Part shown: piece by piece, positions 22,738 through 33,560 of the stretch
Numbering within the stretch: the first letter of the stretch is position 1
Layout of the letters: every line of letters begins with the position of its first letter
Assembly: GCF_014201805.1 (NCBI RefSeq)
Contig: NZ_JACHFK010000012.1
Coordinates: forward strand, 62,001-126,000
From: Deinococcus metalli
GTDB taxonomy: Bacteria > Deinococcota > Deinococci > Deinococcales > Deinococcaceae
Length of the DNA stretch: 64,000 nt
Direction: 5' to 3'
The notes under the pieces: model-generated
What the model was told of the DNA's origin: nothing
Databases searched by the model: none
What the model saw: only the letters and a program-made list of their open reading frames with translations
Position numbers and translations under genes: made by a program

Positions 22738-24850
22738 ATGCAGACCCTCCTGATCGCCCCGACCCGCAACGGCGTGGGCCTGAGCAGCACCGCGCTGGGC
22801 CTCGCCCGCGCCCTGGAACGCCAGGGCCTGCGCGCCGCCTTCCTCAAACCCATCGCGCAGACCTACGAGACGACCCAGGACGATTCCGTGCACTTCGCGC
22901 GCACGGTCGCTCACCTGACCCCGCCCGAACCGATCCCGCTGGCCCGCGCCGAGGACCTCCTGAGCCACGGCGGGCAGGAAGACCTGATGGAGGAGGTCAT
23001 CGCCCTGGCGCAGCACGCGGCGGGGCCCGGCGTGGACGTGCTGGTCGTCGAGGGCCTCGCGCTGAACGAGCGCAACGCCTACGCGGGCGCGCTGAACGCC
23101 GCGCTGGCCCGCAACCTGGGCGCGGACTCGGTGCTGGTGTCCTCTCTGTCGGGCGTGGGCGCGGCGGAACTGGTGGACGAACTGGAGATCGCCGCGGGCC
23201 AGCACCGCCGCAGCGACGGCAGCGGCCTGGCCGGGTATGTCCTGAACTTCGCTCCGGCAGGCCTGGATTACGGCGCGCTGCTGTCGGAACTTCGGTCGCG
23301 CAGTCCGCTGATCGCGCGGGGCGAGTTGCCGCTGCTGGGCGTGGTGGCGCTGTCGCCGGACCTGCAGTCCCCGCGCACGCTGGACGTCGCCCGCGCGCTG
23401 GGCGCAGCGTGGCTCAACGAGGGCGAGGCCCGGGTGCGCCGCGTGACGAGCACCGTCGTCACGGCGCGCAGCGTGCCGAAGATGGCGCACCTGCTGGGGC
23501 CCGGCGCGCTGGTCGTCACGCCCGGCGACCGCGAGGACGTCGTGATGGCCGCCGCGCTGTCGCACCTCAGCGGGGTTCCGCTGGCCGGCCTGATGCTCAC
23601 GTCGGACAGCGTGCCGGAGGACAGCATCACCCAGCTGTGCGCCGCCGCACTGGGCCGGCCCGGCGTGCCCAGCGACCTGCCGGTCATGCGCGTGGGCACC
23701 AACTCCTTCCACACGGCGTCCGCCCTGTCGCGCCTGAGCCCGCGCGTGCCGCACGACGACCCGGAGCGCATGGAGCGCATGCTGGACTTCATCGCGGACC
23801 GGCTGGACACGCTGCCGCTCACGTCGCGGCTGCGCGCCCGCCCGGACGCCGAGCGCCGCCTGCCGCCCAGCGCGTTCCGCCACGAACTGATCCTGCGCGC
23901 CCGCGCCGCCGCCAAACGCATCGTGCTGCCCGAGGGCGACGAGCCGCGCACCGTGCAGGCCGCGATCCGCTGCACCGAAAAGGGCATCGCGCGCTGCGTG
24001 CTGCTCGCCCGCCCCGAGCGCGTGGCCCAGGTCGCGCAGGGCCAGGGCCTGAGCGTGCCGGACGGCCTGGAGATCATCGACCCGGACACCGTGCGCGAGC
24101 GCTACGTGGCCCCCATGGTGGAGCTGCGAAAGGCCAAGGGCCTGACCGCTCCGCAGGCCCTGGCGCAGCTCGAGGACAGCGTGGTGCTGGGCACCATGAT
24201 GCTCGCGCTGGGCGAGGTGGACGGCCTGGTATCGGGCGCGGTGCACACCACCGCGAACACCGTGCGGCCGGCCCTGCAGCTCATCAAGACCGCGCCGGGC
24301 GCGTCGCTGGTGAGCAGCGTGTTCTTCATGCTGATGCCCGAACAGGTGCTGGTGTACGGCGACGCCGCCATCAACCCCAACCCGAACGCCGAGGAACTCG
24401 CGGACATCGCCATCCAGTCGGCCGACAGCGCCCGCGCCTTCGGGATCACGCCCCGGGTCGCCATGCTCAGCTACTCCACCGGCGAGTCCGGCAGCGGCGA
24501 GGACGTCGAGAAGGTGAAGGCCGCGACCGCGCTCGTGCGGCAGCAGCGCCCCGACATCAGCGTGGACGGGCCGCTCCAGTACGACGCCGCCGCCGTGCTC
24601 TCGGTGGGGCTCTCCAAGGCGCCGGACAGCCCGGTGGCCGGGCGCGCGACCGTGTTCATCTTCCCCGACCTGAACACCGGCAACACCACCTACAAGGCCG
24701 TGCAGCGCGCCGCCGGGGTGGTCGCGGTGGGACCGATGCTCCAGGGCCTGCGCAAGCCCGTGAACGACCTGTCGCGCGGCGCGCTGGTGGACGACATCGT
24801 GTACACCATCGCCCTGACCGCGATCCAGGCGACGCAGACCCAGGCGGCCG

Positions 24851-24876
<26 letters not shown>
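22738..24876 (+). CDS. pta: phosphate acetyltransferase, long form with DRTGG domain
   Basis: A 712-aa enzyme: acetyl-CoA + phosphate to acetyl phosphate + CoA. The first ~200 residues are the P-loop-like domain of long Pta (LLIAPTRNGVGLSSTALGLARAL); a DRTGG-type regulatory domain follows; the catalytic PTA_PTB domain fills about 380-705 (AAKRIVLPEGDEPRTVQAA, GAVHTTANTVRPALQLIKTAPG, DAAINPNPNAEELADIAIQSADSAR, MLSYSTGESGSGEDVEKV, VFIFPDLNTGNTTYKAVQRA). RBS GAGGAG precedes ATG. Its last 26 bp overlap the 3' end of the convergent cyclopropane synthase gene. Confidence 0.96.
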
Positions 24877-26257
<1,381 letters not shown>

Positions 26258-26365
26258 ACGCCACGGTAGGACGGTGCGGGCCGTGAATCGGGACGCAGCA
26301 GACGTTTTGCGTTAAGGCCGAGTTGAGCGTTGCGTGAAGCCCGGTCAGCTGCTGTGGGCCTGGAG

Positions 26366-27478
26366 TCAGCGGCGCCGGGCGAGCCACAGCAGGCTGATGC
26401 CCGCCACCACCGCGATCACGTCGGCGGCGTAGGCGGCGGGCACAGCCGCCAGTGCGCCCTTCTCGCCCATCACGCGGAACACGCTGCCGGTCGCGTAGTA
26501 CGCGAAGCTCAGCAGCAGCGCCCACACCAGACCCAGGTTGCGGCCGGTGCGGAAACTGAACACCGCCAGCGCCGCCGCGAAGAACGCCAGGGCCAGCGCC
26601 GCGAGCGGCTGCGCGAACTTCAGGTGCAGCGCCGTGAAGTCGGCGGGGGCCTGCACGCCCTGCTGCCGGTACGCCCGGGTGCGCGCCAGCAGCTCCGGCA
26701 GCGGCGTGTCGATGGCCCTCTGCGCGCCGCCGCTGGTGTCCAGGTCGGCCTGCACGTCCTGCACCGGCAGCGTGCCGGTCTGGAAGCTGAGGACCGTCAG
26801 GGGCCGGCCGTCCTGGTACGTGATGCGCTGCCCGCCCTGGAGTTCCAGCACATTGCTGCCGGGCCGCAGGCGCCCGCTGCGCGCGGTGATGACCTCGCGG
26901 GGCGGCAGGCCCGGCTGCATCGCCACGATCCGCAGGTCGCGCAGTTCGCCGCCCGGCAGGATCTGGCCGACCGAGATCGCGCGGTCCAGCGCGTCCCGCA
27001 GCACCACGGTCTGTCTGCCCGGACCCTGGCCGTCCAGCCCGATCACACGCGGGTTGTCGAACACGATGCGCTGCTTGACCTTGCGGTCCTCGACCTTGGC
27101 GCGCGGCACGACGCCCTCGCCCAGTGCGAAGGCAAGGACCGTCACAGCCAGGCCGAGACCCAGCACCGGGCGGAACAGGCGGGTGGCGGGAATGCCGCTG
27201 GCCAGCGCGCCCTTGATCTCCGAATCCGCCGACAGGCGCGACAGGCCCAGCAGCGTGGCGAACATCAGCGCGATGGGGAGCGCGGTCGCGGTCGCCTCAG
27301 GGATGTTCAGGGCGACCGCGCGGGCGACCAGCAGCGGGTCGGCGCCCTTGGCGAGCAGAGGCGCGATCACGTCCGACAGCAGCGCGAGGACCAGCAGCAG
27401 GATCACCACCGCCAGCGCCCCGAAGAGCAGCGGCAGGATCTCGTTCAGTACGTACGCTTCGAAGCGTTTGACCCTCAC
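26366..27478 (-). CDS. LptF/LptG (YjgP/YjgQ) family permease
   Basis: A 370-aa membrane protein with the family layout: hydrophobic segments near residues 15-35, 55-80 and 100-120, a long extracytoplasmic beta-jellyroll (about 130-280, VVLRDALDRAISVGQILPGGELRDL), and three C-terminal segments from residue 290. N-terminal SRLSADSEIKGALASGI is the conserved loop that contacts the LptB ATPase. GTG 27478 is chosen because it lies 10 nt after the upstream gene; a longer frame overlaps that gene. Paired with the next gene, it would form the heterodimer of a lipid-export ABC transporter, in a genus without classical LPS. Confidence 0.88.
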   Translation of the reverse strand: MRVKRFEAYVLNEILPLLFGALAVVILLLVLALLSDVIAPLLAKGADPLLVARAVALNIPEATATALPIALMFATLLGLSRLSADSEIKGALASGIPATRLFRPVLGLGLAVTVLAFALGEGVVPRAKVEDRKVKQRIVFDNPRVIGLDGQGPGRQTVVLRDALDRAISVGQILPGGELRDLRIVAMQPGLPPREVITARSGRLRPGSNVLELQGGQRITYQDGRPLTVLSFQTGTLPVQDVQADLDTSGGAQRAIDTPLPELLARTRAYRQQGVQAPADFTALHLKFAQPLAALALAFFAAALAVFSFRTGRNLGLVWALLLSFAYYATGSVFRVMGEKGALAAVPAAYAADVIAVVAGISLLWLARRR

Positions 27479-27488
27479 GCCGGCGTCC

Positions 27489-28538
27489 TCACCGCAGCCG
27501 CCACGCGAGCGCGCCGGCCAGCAGCAGGAACACCGCGTTCGGCAGCCACGCCGCCAGCGTGGGATCCATGGCCCCGGCGCGCGCCAGGCTGGGCACGGTC
27601 GTCCACAGCACGTAGAACGCCGCGATGAACACGACCACGCTGGCAAAGGCAGCGGCGCGGTTGCGGATCAGCAGGCCCAGCACGCCGGCCGCGGCGGCGA
27701 ACACCAGCGCGGTCAGCGGATCGGCGTAGCGCGTGGCGAGCTGGAAGGTGTAGTCGCGGCGCTGGGTGTCATCCAGCGTGCCGCTCGCCAGGACGCGGCG
27801 CAGGTCGGACGTCACCAGCTGCCGCGAGTCCTGTACGGGCGGTTCCAGCGTGTCGCCCTGCGGCAGCACCAACGGCGTGGACCGGTGCACGGGGTCCTGG
27901 CCGGGCCGCACGATCCACGCGTCCTGAAGCGTCCACGTGCGCCCGGCAGTGTCCCACGTGCCGCTGCTGGCCGTGATGGTCTCGTCGCCGCGCTGCACCA
28001 TCACGCCCTGGAGCTGCGCGACGCTGGCGCTGCCGCTGTCCGTGGTCACGCGGCCGGCGTAGTACAGCGCGCCGGGCGGGGCGTAGGTGTACTTGTCCTG
28101 CTGCGGCGCGGGCGGCGGGCTGTCGTAGATGTCGTACCACGCCTTGTTGAACCACACGTCCAGCCCGGCCGGCACCAGCCGGTCCGCGTTGAAGAAGGCC
28201 AGCGCGCCCACCACCGCGAAGGGCAGCGCGAGCGGCCACACCAGATTCAACGGCCGGATGCCGCCTGCGCTGATCGCCTTGAGTTCGCTGTCCTGCTGCA
28301 TGCGCGAGAACGCCAGCAAGATGGCGAACGCCACGGCCATCACCAGCGCCTTGTTCAGGAAGCTGGGCAGGATACTCAGAAACGCGAAGGCCGCCTTGCC
28401 GAAAGGCGCGTGGTAGGAGATCAGATTCGAGACGGTGCTGCTCAGCGCGTCGGTCATCTGCAGGATCATGAACAGCGCGATGCCGGCTCCATACCAGCGG
28501 AGAACCTCCTTCAGGACGGAGCGGGTGAGCAGCGGCAC
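27489..28538 (-). CDS. LptF/LptG (YjgP/YjgQ) family permease, first gene of pair
   Basis: A 349-aa permease. N-terminal segments (WYGAGIALFMILQMTDAL, LVMAVAFAILLAF) enclose the coupling loop SRMQQDSELKAISAGGI, the family signature. The extracytoplasmic domain covers about 125-260; three membrane segments follow (ALVFAAAAGVLGLLI, FASVVVFIAAFYVLW, AVFLLLAGALAW). GTG 28538 lies seven bases after TAGAAT (28551-28546), so translation is leaderless. The downstream paralogue starts 10 nt after its stop. No LptB ATPase gene is adjacent. Confidence 0.88.
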   Translation of the reverse strand: MPLLTRSVLKEVLRWYGAGIALFMILQMTDALSSTVSNLISYHAPFGKAAFAFLSILPSFLNKALVMAVAFAILLAFSRMQQDSELKAISAGGIRPLNLVWPLALPFAVVGALAFFNADRLVPAGLDVWFNKAWYDIYDSPPPAPQQDKYTYAPPGALYYAGRVTTDSGSASVAQLQGVMVQRGDETITASSGTWDTAGRTWTLQDAWIVRPGQDPVHRSTPLVLPQGDTLEPPVQDSRQLVTSDLRRVLASGTLDDTQRRDYTFQLATRYADPLTALVFAAAAGVLGLLIRNRAAAFASVVVFIAAFYVLWTTVPSLARAGAMDPTLAAWLPNAVFLLLAGALAWRLR

Positions 28539-28569
28539 GCGCCGGATTCTAGCGGCCCGGCATGAGGAC

Positions 28570-28595
28570 GGGGCCGGGGAGTGTCTCCCGGCCCC
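28570..28595 (-). terminator. GC-rich hairpin after ddrC
   Basis: GGGGCCGGGGAG - tgt - CTCCCGGCCCC, a stem with one bulge, 20 bp past the ddrC stop. No U-tract follows, so it may act as a pause or 3'-end stabiliser rather than a full terminator. Confidence 0.5.
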
Positions 28596-28614
28596 TGGAA
28601 CGTGAGCGTGAGTG

Positions 28615-29310
28615 TCAGCCTGCCTGGGTCGGCAGCGGCGTTTCCCAGCCCAGCCGCTCGCGCCGCGCGACGAACTGGTGGAGTTTCAGGATGGCGTCGT
28701 TGCCCTGTGCGCCCTTCTCCTGGATGGCGCGGGCGGTGGCGGTGTCCAGGTAGGCCAGGCGCAGCAGTTCGGTGCTGCTCAGGCCGTCGCGGGTCTGTTT
28801 CACGCCGCGCTCGCGGCGGATGGTCGCGGAGTCCGTGCCGAGCACGCTGCGGTTGCTGATCGAACCGAGTTGGCCGTACACGTTGCCCTCGCCGCCGTGC
28901 CGGGCGACGGTGCTCATCAGTTCGCGGCGGGCGTGGGTGCTCTCCAGGCGGGCGGTCAGCCAGCGCCTCGCCTCGGGATCGGGGTTGCGTTCGGCGACCT
29001 GGGCGGCCAGCCGGACGTCGCCCTGCATGGCGCGCACCAGCAGGTCCTGGGCGCGTTTGCGCCAGCGCCTGGCCTGAGGCGTGTCCAGCGTGAAGGCCAG
29101 CCGCGCGAAGTCCGGCACGCTCAGGGTGGGTTCCGGCCCGACGCCGAAGTCGCGCGGCTCGGCGCCGAGGTCGTGTTCCTGGGCCAGGGCATTCCACTCG
29201 CGGTCGGCCACGCCGAGCTGGCTCAGGGCGGTGGGAGCATGGAGGAGTCCGTCGGCGCTGATGGGCAGCCGGACGGTGCCGAATTCAAGGGTCAACGGAG
29301 CGTTCTTCAT
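28615..29310 (-). CDS. ddrC: DNA damage response protein DdrC
   Basis: A 231-aa protein I recognise as the Deinococcus-specific DdrC. It starts MKNAPLTLEFGTVRLPISADGLLHAP, has an N-terminal winged-helix part (PDFARLAFTLDTPQARRWRKRAQDLL) and a C-terminal helical half with SISNRSVLGTDSATIRRERG. DdrC is strongly induced by ionising radiation, binds and compacts DNA at the nucleoid, and circularises DNA in vitro. Full length is preserved. ATG 29310 lies six bases after TAAGAT (29322-29317), and the RDRM palindrome sits just upstream, placing the gene under DdrO repression relieved by PprI/IrrE. Confidence 0.95.
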   Translation of the reverse strand: MKNAPLTLEFGTVRLPISADGLLHAPTALSQLGVADREWNALAQEHDLGAEPRDFGVGPEPTLSVPDFARLAFTLDTPQARRWRKRAQDLLVRAMQGDVRLAAQVAERNPDPEARRWLTARLESTHARRELMSTVARHGGEGNVYGQLGSISNRSVLGTDSATIRRERGVKQTRDGLSSTELLRLAYLDTATARAIQEKGAQGNDAILKLHQFVARRERLGWETPLPTQAG

Positions 29311-29329
29311 GCGAATATCTTAGCATGAA

Positions 29330-29346
29330 TTATGCCAATAGCATAA
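29330..29346. promoter_or_regulatory. radiation/desiccation response motif (RDRM), DdrO operator of ddrC
   Basis: TTATGCCAATAGCATAA: arms TTATG and CATAA seven bases apart, matching the 17-bp RDRM form. It lies 7 bp upstream of the ddrC -10 box (29322-29317), over the -35 region, where DdrO would block RNA polymerase until PprI cleaves it after damage. Confidence 0.93.
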
Positions 29347-29615
29347 TCGGAAGCTGACTCTGTCTTCACACTCAAAAGGCAATAATCGACGTCTCAGACA
29401 GGGTTTCGAGAAGGCGTCGCAAGCCCACTCATCGCCGGATCATCCGTGGATTGAACCGACTCGCCGGCGCTGTCCGCAGCGGCGTTCTGTCCACGCCCGG
29501 CGGGGGGTCACCGGACCCGACAGGACGCTCTGGGTCAGCGGGCAATAAAAAAGCCGCCCAGCGGGCGGTGATGTCCGAAACTATAGCGCGGTATTCACGA
29601 TCCGTCAAATCTATC
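29347..29615. other. intergenic region between ddrC promoter and IS element
   Basis: No gene found. It holds only a minus-strand terminator (29547-29568) that belonged to the SRPBCC gene before the IS insertion. Short open frames on either strand lack start signals and good codon use. Confidence 0.5.
29547..29568 (-). terminator. rho-independent terminator originally of the SRPBCC gene
   Basis: On the minus strand CCGCCC - gct - GGGCGG (29568-29554) is followed by CTTTTTT. Before the IS insertion it lay about 45 bp downstream of the SRPBCC stop codon; now 772 bp of IS separates them. Confidence 0.8.
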
Positions 29616-29623
29616 CAGTGCTT
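29616..29623 (+). repeat. target-site duplication, left copy
   Basis: CAGTGCTT immediately left of the IS; identical to 30396-30403. Eight bases is within the IS1-family range. Confidence 0.95.
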
Positions 29624-29662
29624 GGTCGTGGATTCAAAGGCATGACAGGAGTTCAATGGAGT

Positions 29663-29971
29663 ATGAATGCTCCACCCTGCACCGCGTGCGGTGGCGTCTA
29701 CACCGTCAAGAATGGTCATGCTCACACCGGGAGACAACGCTACTTGTGCCGGGTCTGCGGGCATCAATTCACCATCCATCCTCCGCACCATCGCATTTCG
29801 GCCGAAACAGAGGAACTGGTGGATCGTTTGCTGAGCGAACGCATCTCGCATCGAGGCATCTGCCGCGTGACTGGGGTGAGTCGTTCTTGGTTCCGTCGCC
29901 ATTTGATGAAGCTGCACGGCATCGTGCAGCACGGCTTTGAGCTCGTTGACGACTCCGCAAAAAAACAATGA
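29663..29971 (+). CDS. insA: IS1-family InsA (zinc-finger/HTH regulator, N-terminal part of transposase)
   Basis: A 102-aa protein. CTAC ... CRVC (two CxxC pairs within the first 35 residues) forms a zinc ribbon; an HTH follows (HRGICRVTGVSRSWFRRHLMKLH). InsA alone binds the terminal repeats and represses transposition. It ends AAA AAA CAA TGA, where seven A residues (29959-29965) allow a -1 slip into insB, giving the active InsAB transposase. Start at MNAPPC chosen by similarity to the InsA N-terminus; ATG 29642 is also in frame inside the element. Confidence 0.9.
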   Translation: MNAPPCTACGGVYTVKNGHAHTGRQRYLCRVCGHQFTIHPPHHRISAETEELVDRLLSERISHRGICRVTGVSRSWFRRHLMKLHGIVQHGFELVDDSAKKQ

Positions 29972-30384
29972 GCACTCCAGCACCAGCGACGCTGGTGCTG
30001 GAGTGCGATGAGTTATGCACCTTTGTCGGTCGCCATGACCGCCCACGCTGGATTTGGTTGGCGATGGATCGGGCCACCCGACGTATCGTCGGCTGCTTCA
30101 TTGGCCAACGAGACGCGCCTGGCGCATTCGGATTGTGGCAGAGCATCCCAGCGCCCTACCTTGACGCGGTGTGTCACACCGATGGTTTGCGCTTCTATCG
30201 CGGCGTAGTCTTCGGTGCGTTGCACCGGATCGGCGGTACCCAGCACATCGAACGCGATGGCGCCACATTACGCCTGAGATTGGCCCATCTGGTGCGTCAA
30301 TCCCTGTCCTTTAGCCGTCAGCAGACCACCCTCGAAACCCTCGTCTGGCTCTTTCTTCACCGCTACAACACGTCATTATCTTGA
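29968..30384 (+). CDS. insB: IS1-family InsB (catalytic part of transposase, made by -1 frameshift)
   Basis: A 138-aa frame with a DDE nuclease: VLECDELCTFVGRHDRPRWIWLAMDRATRRIVG (first acidic residues), CHTDGLRFY (second Asp) and HIERDGATLRLRLAHLVRQSLSFSR (Glu; this block is the strongest IS1 signature). Normally translated as InsAB fusion after slipping on the A7 run at 29959-29965, in the -1 frame relative to insA. The frame is intact to its TGA 11 bp before the right end, so the element may still be active. Confidence 0.92.
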   Translation: MSTPAPATLVLECDELCTFVGRHDRPRWIWLAMDRATRRIVGCFIGQRDAPGAFGLWQSIPAPYLDAVCHTDGLRFYRGVVFGALHRIGGTQHIERDGATLRLRLAHLVRQSLSFSRQQTTLETLVWLFLHRYNTSLS

Positions 30385-30843
30385 ATGCCACGACCCAGTG
30401 CTTCCAAGCAGGACGTCGCCCAGTTTCAGCAGCGCGGCGTTCCAGTAGAACGGCAGGTGCTGGCGCTCGGGCCCGGCCGGGACGTTGCCATGGGAGACCT
30501 CCAGCCGCGTGCCGTCTCCCTCGGGCGTGAGGGTAAACTGCACCACGGGGAGGTCCGCCCCGGTGTAGGGGCGGCCGGACAGGGACGTCCAATACGTGAA
30601 GCGCACAAGGCGCACCGGCACCACCTCCAGCACCGTGCCGCGGTTCTCGAAGGGCACGCCATGCAGGTCGCCGGTCATGTGCAGGGACGCGCCGACCGTC
30701 CAGGTCACGGCGATGTGCAGCGGGAAGTCGGCCATCCAGCCGGCCATGCGCTGCGGGGTGACGATCGCCGGCCACACCAGGGCCGGTGCGACGGGCAGGA
30801 GGATCTCCCGCCGCACGGCTTCGCGGGGCGTTCCAGCCGTCAT
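30376..30843 (-). CDS. SRPBCC-family (START/Bet v1-like) protein with IS-altered C-terminus
   Basis: A 155-aa protein: REILLPVAPALVWPAIVTPQRMAGWMADFPLHI is the typical start of an AHSA1/SRPBCC domain, followed by strands and a C-terminal helix HLPFYWNAALLKLGDVLL. These helix-grip proteins bind hydrophobic ligands. The IS1-family element at 29624-30395 inserted at its last codons: joining the flanks without the IS gives ...GDVLLGSTG then TAG, whereas now the frame continues into the IS for SWHSR and stops at TAA (30378-30376). The fold is probably unaffected. ATG overlaps the upstream gene stop (ATGA, 30840-30843). Confidence 0.85.
   Translation of the reverse strand: MTAGTPREAVRREILLPVAPALVWPAIVTPQRMAGWMADFPLHIAVTWTVGASLHMTGDLHGVPFENRGTVLEVVPVRLVRFTYWTSLSGRPYTGADLPVVQFTLTPEGDGTRLEVSHGNVPAGPERQHLPFYWNAALLKLGDVLLGSTGSWHSR
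30396..30403 (+). repeat. target-site duplication, right copy
   Basis: CAGTGCTT directly right of the IS, identical to 29616-29623; lies within the 3' coding end of the SRPBCC gene. Confidence 0.95.
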
Positions 30844-31184
30844 GCCAGCGGGGTCCTCGCACGGGTCTCGCGCCGGATGACCTCCAGCCAGTTCACGGCG
30901 ACGTACAGCGGCACGAACGCCAGTGCGGTGGTGCCAATGCCCAGCAGCGCGGCGATCACCGCCGTGGGCGCCCTGCCTGGCACGGCTCCGAGGAAGACGC
31001 CCAGCGCCGTGATCGGCACCACGTACGGCACCATGGTCGTGGCCGCCACCGTCAGCAGCACGCCCCACATGGCGCGCACGCCCAGATCGCGCCGACCGAC
31101 CCACACGCCGTACGCCAGGATCGTGGCGGCGGCCAGCACGCCGGCACTGGTGCCGCCACCGCCCAGGGTGATGGTCTGGTTCAT
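30840..31184 (-). CDS. small polytopic membrane protein, SRPBCC operon
   Basis: A 114-aa protein with about four hydrophobic segments (TSAGVLAAATILAYGVWVG; AMWGVLLTVAATTMV; YVVPITALGVFLGAV; AVIAALLGIGTTALAFVPLYVAVNWL) and a charged tail RRETRART. ATG 31184 lies six bases after TACCGT, a leaderless promoter; a longer frame upstream is not needed. It overlaps the SRPBCC gene by 4 nt, so the two probably act together. Not a family I recognise. Confidence 0.65.
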   Translation of the reverse strand: MNQTITLGGGGTSAGVLAAATILAYGVWVGRRDLGVRAMWGVLLTVAATTMVPYVVPITALGVFLGAVPGRAPTAVIAALLGIGTTALAFVPLYVAVNWLEVIRRETRARTPLA

Positions 31185-31282
31185 TCCCACACGGTAGACC
31201 TGCCGGCCGCCGCGCGGTGCGTCAGGTCGCGTGGCGGATGCACGCAACGCCCGCGCAACGCCGCCCGGCGCACCCTGCGGTC

Positions 31283-31981
31283 ATGAACCGACACCTGCGG
31301 TCCGCTGCGCTGCTCGTCCTCGTGTGTGCCCTGCTGAGCGCGTGCGGGAGCAGTGGTGCGGGCACACCGACCCCGGCGGCCATTCCCGGCACCACGCTGA
31401 GTTTCGCGCTGGAGGAAGGGGCGCTGGGGAACTCCGCGTGGACCTACGGGGCCGGCACACTGACGCTGCGGGGCCTGGACACCACGAACACCAGCGTGCC
31501 CGGCCCGGTGATCGCCACGGCCAGCGTCAACGCCCTGGGGATGGGCAGCGTGAGCCTGCCGGGCAGTGCCGGCGGCATCGTTGCCAAGACGAACCTGTCC
31601 CCGAAGGCCGCGCCGCAGGTGATCGGCGACCTGTCCTCGTCGTGTCTGTCCACCGTGACCGAATCCGCGCCGGGCACGCAGGCGCTGCTCGTGACCGGCG
31701 CGGACTTCGCCTCGAACCAGGGCGGGGTGGCGCTGAACGAGGTGACCATCACCCCGAAAGGCTCGGAATTCGTCAGCACCCGCCACGTCCCGGTCTTCGT
31801 CACGCAGGACGACACGGTCAGCGGCTCGCTGAAGTGCAGCTCCAAGATCACGATCTCGCTCGACCTGCCGTTCAAGAAGGGCTGGAACATGCTGCTGGTC
31901 ACGGTCGACTTCGCGGCCGGGACCTTCGCCTTCAGTCTGGATAGCGGCACCTCGCTGCACTACATCCCTGAAACGAACTGA
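31283..31981 (+). CDS. predicted lipoprotein of unknown function
   Basis: A 232-aa protein. Lipoprotein signal [25 protein letters not shown]: the lipobox LSAC puts the lipidated Cys at residue 21. The mature part is Gly/Ser/Thr-rich beta sequence ([62 protein letters not shown]) with two Cys (SSSCLS, SLKCSS) that may form a disulfide. Likely a cell-envelope beta-sandwich protein. It is divergent from the small membrane protein gene. Confidence 0.7.
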   Translation: MNRHLRSAALLVLVCALLSACGSSGAGTPTPAAIPGTTLSFALEEGALGNSAWTYGAGTLTLRGLDTTNTSVPGPVIATASVNALGMGSVSLPGSAGGIVAKTNLSPKAAPQVIGDLSSSCLSTVTESAPGTQALLVTGADFASNQGGVALNEVTITPKGSEFVSTRHVPVFVTQDDTVSGSLKCSSKITISLDLPFKKGWNMLLVTVDFAAGTFAFSLDSGTSLHYIPETN

Positions 31982-31992
31982 CCCCGAAGCGG

Positions 31993-32021
31993 AGGGGCGG
32001 CCCAGACCCGGCGCCGCCCCT
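31993..32021. terminator. hairpin between convergent lipoprotein and fumC genes
   Basis: AGGGGCGGC (31993-32001) pairs perfectly with GCCGCCCCT (32013-32021) around an 11-nt loop. Shared 3'-end structure for both strands; no strong U-tract. Confidence 0.6.
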
Positions 32022-32037
32022 CTCCCCTCCCCCGCGT

Positions 32038-33432
<1,395 letters not shown>

Positions 33433-33486
33433 GACGCTCCAGTGTATAGGCGCGGGCGAGACCCCCGGCGCGGCGGCGGGTCCTGT

Positions 33487-33502
33487 CTTGAAGAAAAGCG
33501 AC
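33487..33502 (+). promoter_or_regulatory. candidate AraC-regulator site, copy 1 (CTTGAAGAAAAGCGAC)
   Basis: Sixteen bases, 59 bp upstream of the first AraC-type gene. It matches 15 of 16 with the inverted copy at 34437-34452 before the MFS gene. One site per promoter suggests a common regulator, most simply the AraC protein encoded between them. Confidence 0.55.
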
Positions 33503-33560
33503 GTCCGCCCCCGACCGTTCGGTGGAGGCGGCCGCAGACGCCGTCTGCCACAGTGGAGCC

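Larger units (their letters stand above)
29624..30395 (+). mobile_element. complete IS1-family insertion sequence, 772 bp
   Basis: Bounded by imperfect inverted repeats that begin GGTCGTGG on both ends: the left continues ATTCAAAGGCATGAC, the right (reverse complement) CATTCAAGATAATGAC. Perfect 8-bp direct repeats CAGTGCTT flank it. Length is close to the 768 bp of IS1. It encodes InsA and InsB in overlapping frames joined by an A7C slippery run. AT content is visibly higher than the surroundings, fitting recent arrival. The exact target duplication suggests a young insertion. Confidence 0.96.

Noticed and set aside
29429..30046. 205-codon minus-strand ORF over the IS left half
   Set aside because: Antisense to insA and crossing the IS boundary; its start and stop lie on opposite sides of the insertion, so it cannot be an old gene.
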